Origin: Talaromyces rugulosus
Lineage: Eukaryota; Ascomycota; Eurotiomycetes; Eurotiales; Trichocomaceae
DNA length: 64,000 nt
Reading direction: 5' to 3'
NCBI RefSeq assembly: GCF_013368755.1
Contig: NC_049562.1
Coordinates: 310,001-374,000 of the forward strand
Positions 60,001-64,000 of the stretch are shown here, one piece after another. Both the position numbers and the translations under genes were made by a program. Numbering within the stretch: the first letter of the stretch is position 1; every line of letters begins with the position of its first letter. Below the pieces are notes generated by a model that saw nothing but the letters and a program-made list of their open reading frames with translations, searched no databases and was not told the DNA's origin.

Positions 60001-60896
60001 TACAGCTACCCAGATAGCATCATTACTAACCAAAGATCGCTTTTCACTAGCAGATTCTAGTCCAAACTAATATATCAGTTCAGAATCAAACAACAATTAA
60101 GCACTGCTTTTTACCCACAGACAGACAGCTAGATAAAGAGATTAAACCAGGTTATAGAACACTATCTGCGTTGCTATACAAACCAGCAACAGAATAACTG
60201 GGCACAGCATTTATCAGCAGCTTAGTTCACTTATAATAACTTAAAACATACAAACACTAGGATAATCCCACTTAGAAGCCTAGTTAGCTTCAACCCAAAG
60301 CCTCCCTTTAATAACCATATTGAACCTTCCACAGTTCAATCAACACAAAAGCGCGTCAAGAAATTAAAAGAAATTAAGAAGCAGATAAAGCTTCATCTTA
60401 AAGAAATAACCAAGATACAAGCCACCTATTACAATAAACGTCATCAACCAAAAGAGTACACTATAGGTGACTGGATACTGTTATCTATAAAAAACCTCAA
60501 ATCCTTTAAGCCAAACAAGAAGCTTAACTTCCCATATAAAAAAAGCTTTAAGGTTATTAAAAGAATAAGAAAGCAAGCTTACCAGCTCCAGCTACCAGCA
60601 AATTGGTATCAAATTCACCCTATTTTCCATATCTCCTTATTAGAACCATATTATCCACAGAGAGAAGAAGAAAGTAAACAGGAACCACAAACAATTATTA
60701 TGGATAACAAAGAAGAATAGGAAATCGAAGCCATCATCAACCATCATACCTACCACGGACGAACTAAGTACTTAGTAAAATAGCTTAGATATCCTTCTTA
60801 TAAGAATAAATAGTTAGATAAAAAAGACCTCAACAATACAAAGAAACTCCTTAAAGAATATCACCAGTCGACAGCCTATAAAGCAAAAAAAAGATA
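57097..60896 (+). pseudogene. D2 pol with chromodomain, destroyed by RIP
   Basis: Protease with ILNTGID in place of the DTG triad (about 57190-57215); RT from about 57830 with NHYPLPRIN and the palm now YLNNILIYS (both catalytic Asp lost); RNase H start at 58498-58683 (ITDTSKI); integrase with zinc-binding relics at about 59620-59760 and a core at 59788-60060 (SIDFITDLPPNRLQ; the second catalytic Asp reads ITNQ); chromodomain at about 60718-60880 (RTKYLVK then RYPSYKN). All catalytic centres are hit. Confidence 0.85.
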
Positions 60897-61229
60897 GACC
60901 CTTTTCCTAAAAACAGGTTTTTTAGTCTTCATCACTTTAAGGCCTCCTACCCAAAACCAACTAGGAGCCACAAAAGCTCCAACTCAGAACTATCCTAGTA
61001 TATAAATATAACCTCCTCACCTCTACTACACCCCTTAGCATCACCAACAAGGATTACTACTTGGCTATAAGAGGGAGCCAGCTATACTCCAGAATCACTC
61101 TTTCTATTTTTCCCACCAAATTTTAGGTTTAACAAGGATTCTACAAGGAAATCGCACAACAAGAAAGAAGATTTCATTATTTAAAAAAACAAAAAAAAAT
61201 CAACCACCAAGACTAAACTACTGTCCCGA

Positions 61230-62536
61230 AGGACTACCCTACACAGAAAAACTCCACAAAACACTACCATAACAGCAGACAGCAAGGGAAGCAGGAGCAG
61301 CAGGGATAGTGGCAGGCACAATACTAAAATATTCATTCTATTACCATCAGTACTAGACTAGACAAAAACCCCATTAAAAGCAAACACCAAAAAAGGATTA
61401 CACTTACTTGCCAATTCAAAATTTAAAGAATCTAGCCCATAGTGCCTTCAATCCAATCAAAACAGGCTTCCAATACTGCGACTCAGTCCAACTCAGATAG
61501 TCCCAGTGAGCGAATCTGTGATTGAAAAAATAACAAGGATAGCTCTCTACAAAATGTCCCCTCAACAACCCAAACCCAATCAACAGCTGCCCAGATAGCC
61601 TCTGAAGACATATCCAAGTAGAATATTACTTACACAATACAGAATGAGGCTAATTACAAGTCTAGTATAGAATCACATTTTACTCCTAAACAAGAATAGT
61701 AACAACACTTTTCCATTAATAGACACCGCACACAGAAATTCTAGTGGCAGCCTACCAGTTTTATACAACACAAACAAGAGTAGCTCTACCAAAGTACTAA
61801 GTGTTTATCTACCATAGAAACAGCACTAAAGTATATAAAAAGGACCCTCACCAATTGAGCTGACTCCTGACTAGTTAATCAATATAGACCACATGCTCTG
61901 AGCACACATAAAAAAGCCCTAGATTAAGGGTCATAGTATCCTAAAAAGTCTGGCTAATCACCAGACAGAAGGACATCAGAGATACCTAGGGCAGAAGCCA
62001 CCAGCACAGGCATCTCAGAGATGACCTGTGTATAACAAAGAGTCTCATCAGCATCCTCCACCATATTTTCAGCCAAGGAAGCCAAAATAACATCCCTAGC
62101 AAAGCTAGACTCAAGACAATCAGTCATGTCGGCATCAAGCTCAAAAGACAACAAGTCTGAATCTTCCTAAAAATTAGATATACCTATTAGTATCTACTAC
62201 ATATACTATCCACCTAGACCCCAAGACGGAGCCTACTAGGAAAAGGAAACCAAGGTCAATTTGAGAAAGCCTATATCAAACTACTTACAACAGTGAGGAG
62301 TACATCAAGCTCCTCAGTAGTGACGGCAGAGGGAGTAAAAACATTCTCCTATTATTCAAACCTATTAGCCAATAATCTAATAACTGCTGGATAACTATTA
62401 CAAGAAGTTCCAAAAACAACTGCAGTAACTCAGAATACCAAAGCACTATGCCATTCCACTAGGAACCAACTCAAAGCTGACTAAGAGCCTCTCAAGGAAA
62501 CACTTACCAGAGCAGGGCGGCGAGCACCACAGCCAT
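61230..62536 (-). pseudogene. D2 antisense gene with introns, RIP-damaged
   Basis: Counterpart of 38847-40153. ATG at 62536; main exon 62166-61409 (758 bp, the same length as in D1), preceded by TTTTAG and a TACTAAT branch site, followed by GTAAGTG. The open part 62154-61954 encodes an acidic Asp/Glu/Ser-rich stretch (DADMTDCLESSFARDVI, LASLAENMVEDADE). The following region is Cys-rich (EKCCYYSCLGVKCDS). I recognise no family. Confidence 0.5.
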
Positions 62537-63029
62537 AACAAGTAAAGCCTAAAGGCCCATAACAGGTTAGGGTTTTCTACAAGAATGTTAGGATAGATCA
62601 ATATACACCTGAACTAGGAGACAAACAGGCTTAGAAACACAAAAGACCATTATTAGCAGAGACAGAAGCAGAATAGAACAAAGAAAAAAGCTTGATTCTA
62701 AGAATTACCATGATTTAAAATTAGTAAAATATCCATAATAGCTTACAACTCGAAATCAATCAACAGAGGAATCAACAAGGAGCACATACCAAGGTGTTGC
62801 TACACATAGATAAAAAACATCCCATATTTATTTTTAAAGTTCCTATATATCAACACACACATAGGTAGACCCACCCACTACTACACTAAACCGCCTTCCG
62901 AATCAGGAAACCGTGATGCCCTTTATTTTGATTGGCCAGCTACTGCAACAACCACCGCATCAGACATAAGGTTATTCCCAACCTACAGATACAAGATCTC
63001 GAGGACAATCCCTTCCAGGAGAGATGGAT

Positions 63030-63358
63030 TGTGAAGTGCCAAGCTCAGGGATGCCAATCCAGCTTACAAAGGCCTGCATATCCTCCACAGATTGAGTTGA
63101 TACATCACAAAGAATGCATCTACCCCTCATGCTCGGTGAATATAACCCTGTTAGGAAGTAGGATCTCATCTAGATCAGGCTTATAAGCTTGAGACCCCAT
63201 CCCCCAGGATGAAGGGGCTCAAGCGGTTTATTCTATATCAATATAACCCATCTCTATTTACTTTATATACTGCCTCGACTCCTAGTAGGAACCCCCTCGG
63301 AGCCCAGTAGGTTCCAACTCCCTCATATATAAGTCTTTCAGACACCACCCACTTTACA
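63030..63358 (+). repeat. 3' LTR of D2
   Basis: 329 bp; the first 100 bp (inner side) carry about seven G-to-A changes, the rest is nearly clean. Confidence 0.95.
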
Positions 63359-63363
63359 GGCCT

Positions 63364-63532
63364 TTAATAATCTTTACCTATACTTACTGGTCATATTATC
63401 TTAATTTTCTAGGCTTAGCAGTAATATAATAAAAGAATTAAGATATAGTTTAAGCAATAATTAGATTGCTGATACTACTATACAAGCTTTATAGTCTTAA
63501 GTAAAAAATAAAGAAAATAATATTTGATTTTA
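63364..63532 (-). other. Element A: leader region next to the 5' LTR
   Basis: 169 bp of strongly AT-rich sequence between D2 and the 5' LTR of A. The primer-binding site should be at its right end but is no longer recognisable after RIP. Confidence 0.55.
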
Positions 63533-63785
63533 TATAATAATAAGTTGATTCCTATCCTCTAAGAGTACTCTATAACGAGAAAACTAAACATGAGAAAGGA
63601 AAGAAGAAGAGAAAGAACCTCCCCCGCTAGTTATATGAGAAATATTCCTTTGTGTACATCAGTCTATTCCCTTTATAGTTCCGCATGAGGTTATTCCCAT
63701 CTCAGTACCGCTCTCGGTTCCCTTTCCCTGGTGGTGCCTCAGGCCGCCACTGCTGGTTCCCGAGGCCTGGGTCAGGACCGTCACA
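63533..63785 (-). repeat. 5' LTR of element A
   Basis: 253 bp. The inner (left) end reads TATAATAATAAGTTG against TGTGACGACGAGTCG in the partner; the outer (right) part is GC-rich and intact. Confidence 0.92.
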
Positions 63786-63924
63786 GGCTAAAAGATTTCT
63801 ACAAAAACTGACTAACGCTTGGAATTTATTAAGTTTATATATTTTTATTGATTTTTTAGACTATATAGCTTTATATAATGTAAAACTTATATATATATTA
63901 ATTTGATTAAAAATAATTAAGAAT

Positions 63925-64000
63925 TGGGAGTGCTAATTTTCATAATTTATATGGGAACCCCATATAAAACCGAAAATCGGTGTTGAGCCGAAAACGTTGA
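63925..64000 (-). repeat. Right terminal inverted repeat of T0 (runs off the window)
   Basis: TATGGGAACCCCATATAAA, then CGGTGTTGAGCC, mirrors 21259-21330. The outermost bases are probably just beyond the window. Confidence 0.6.

Larger units (their letters stand above)
55574..63358 (+). mobile_element. Element D2: Gypsy chromovirus, same family as D1, opposite orientation
   Basis: 7785 bp, 329 bp LTRs, target duplication GGCCT (55569-55573 and 63359-63363). Plus-strand order: 5' LTR, leader, gag, protease, RT, RNase H, integrase, chromodomain, antisense gene, purine tract (AGGAGAGATGGAT), 3' LTR. It inserted in the gag/leader of element A. Confidence 0.94.
21470..63785 (-). mobile_element. 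Element A: Gypsy-type LTR retrotransposon, host of five nested insertions
   Basis: Two 253 bp LTRs (21470-21722 and 63533-63785) in direct orientation are flanked by the same 5 bp, GGCTA (21465-21469 and 63786-63790), so they are the ends of a single insertion. The left LTR is the 3' LTR: on the minus strand a purine tract (AAAAGAGGGGATAG) abuts it. After removing the hAT, B1, C (with D1), B2 and D2 and their target duplications, about 5.9 kb remains, a normal Gypsy length. The order on the minus strand from the right is leader, gag, protease, RT, RNase H, integrase, chromodomain. All coding parts are destroyed by RIP. Confidence 0.9.
21259..64000. mobile_element. T0: TIR element split by the nested retrotransposon block
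   Basis: About 210 bp at 21259-21469 and about 210 bp at 63786-64000 form the two halves of one small element. Its left end (from CTCAACACCGATTTCAGC) matches the reverse complement of the window's last bases over about 65 bp, including TTCCCATATAAA. The two halves meet exactly at the GGCTA duplication of element A. No coding capacity is seen, so it looks like a MITE or a deleted DNA transposon. The right tip probably ends within a few bases beyond the window, so its own target duplication cannot be checked. Confidence 0.65.

Noticed and set aside
21259..64000. A giant 42 kb mobile element (Starship-like) bounded by inverted repeats
   Set aside because: The outer inverted repeats belong to a small element split by an LTR insertion with a clear GGCTA duplication. 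There is no tyrosine-recombinase captain or cargo gene; all the content is explained by nested transposons.
1..64000. tRNA or rRNA genes and CRISPR-like arrays
   Set aside because: I found no cloverleaf with A/B boxes, no rRNA sequence and no regularly spaced repeat array; the subterminal repeats of the hAT are irregularly spaced.

Overview
The window is nuclear DNA of a filamentous ascomycete (Pezizomycotina), most likely Eurotiales (Aspergillus/Penicillium type). The evidence is short 50-105 bp GT-AG introns with CTRAY branch sites, DUF3425 bZIP, Zn2Cys6, Atg22-like and cerato-platanin genes, and transposons mutated by RIP (repeat-induced C:G to T:A transitions). It splits sharply into a gene-rich left third (1 to about 21,250) and a nested transposon block (about 21,259 to 64,000).

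Gene-rich part: OPT oligopeptide transporter (438-2834, -); alpha/beta hydrolase (5018-5839, +, one intron); DUF3425 bZIP regulator (5873-6657, -, one intron, its basic region on a separate small exon); WW-domain, Gly/Pro-repeat, coiled-coil protein (7461-8315, +); cytochrome P450 (9213-11064, +, four introns); Atg22-like vacuolar transporter (11709-13562, -, four introns); MFS DHA1 drug/metabolite exporter (14424-16156, +, four introns); short-chain dehydrogenase (17111-17942, +); secreted cerato-platanin (18442-18891, -); short Zn2Cys6 regulator (20014-21063, -). P450, MFS exporter, SDR and Zn2Cys6 regulator lie close together and could form a small tailoring/export cluster, but there is no backbone synthase in the window.

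Transposon part: matching target-site duplications resolve almost everything from 21,259 to 64,000 as one stack. A roughly 420 bp TIR element (T0) was hit by Gypsy-type LTR element A (21470-63785, TSD GGCTA, net about 5.9 kb). Inside A sit five independent insertions: a hAT DNA transposon (22983-26796, TSD CTTATATA, intact transposase gene, not RIPed); Gypsy B1 (28284-33782, TSD CTCAA); Gypsy C (35482-49266), itself holding Gypsy D1 (38025-45809, TSD CTTAA); Gypsy B2 (49697-55195, TSD AGTAC); and Gypsy D2 (55574-63358, TSD GGCCT). B1 and B2 are both exactly 5499 bp, D1 and D2 both exactly 7785 bp. All LTR elements are heavily RIPed inside; the hAT is not and looks like the youngest arrival.

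Most interesting points: the completely resolved nesting; an intron-bearing antisense gene between pol and the 3' LTR of the D family, present in both copies; RIP that hits the same chromosome strand in the oppositely oriented D copies; and an edge effect in all ten LTRs, where the outer half is nearly intact and the inner half mutated. All splice joins and boundaries were worked out by eye; none has been checked against transcripts or databases.
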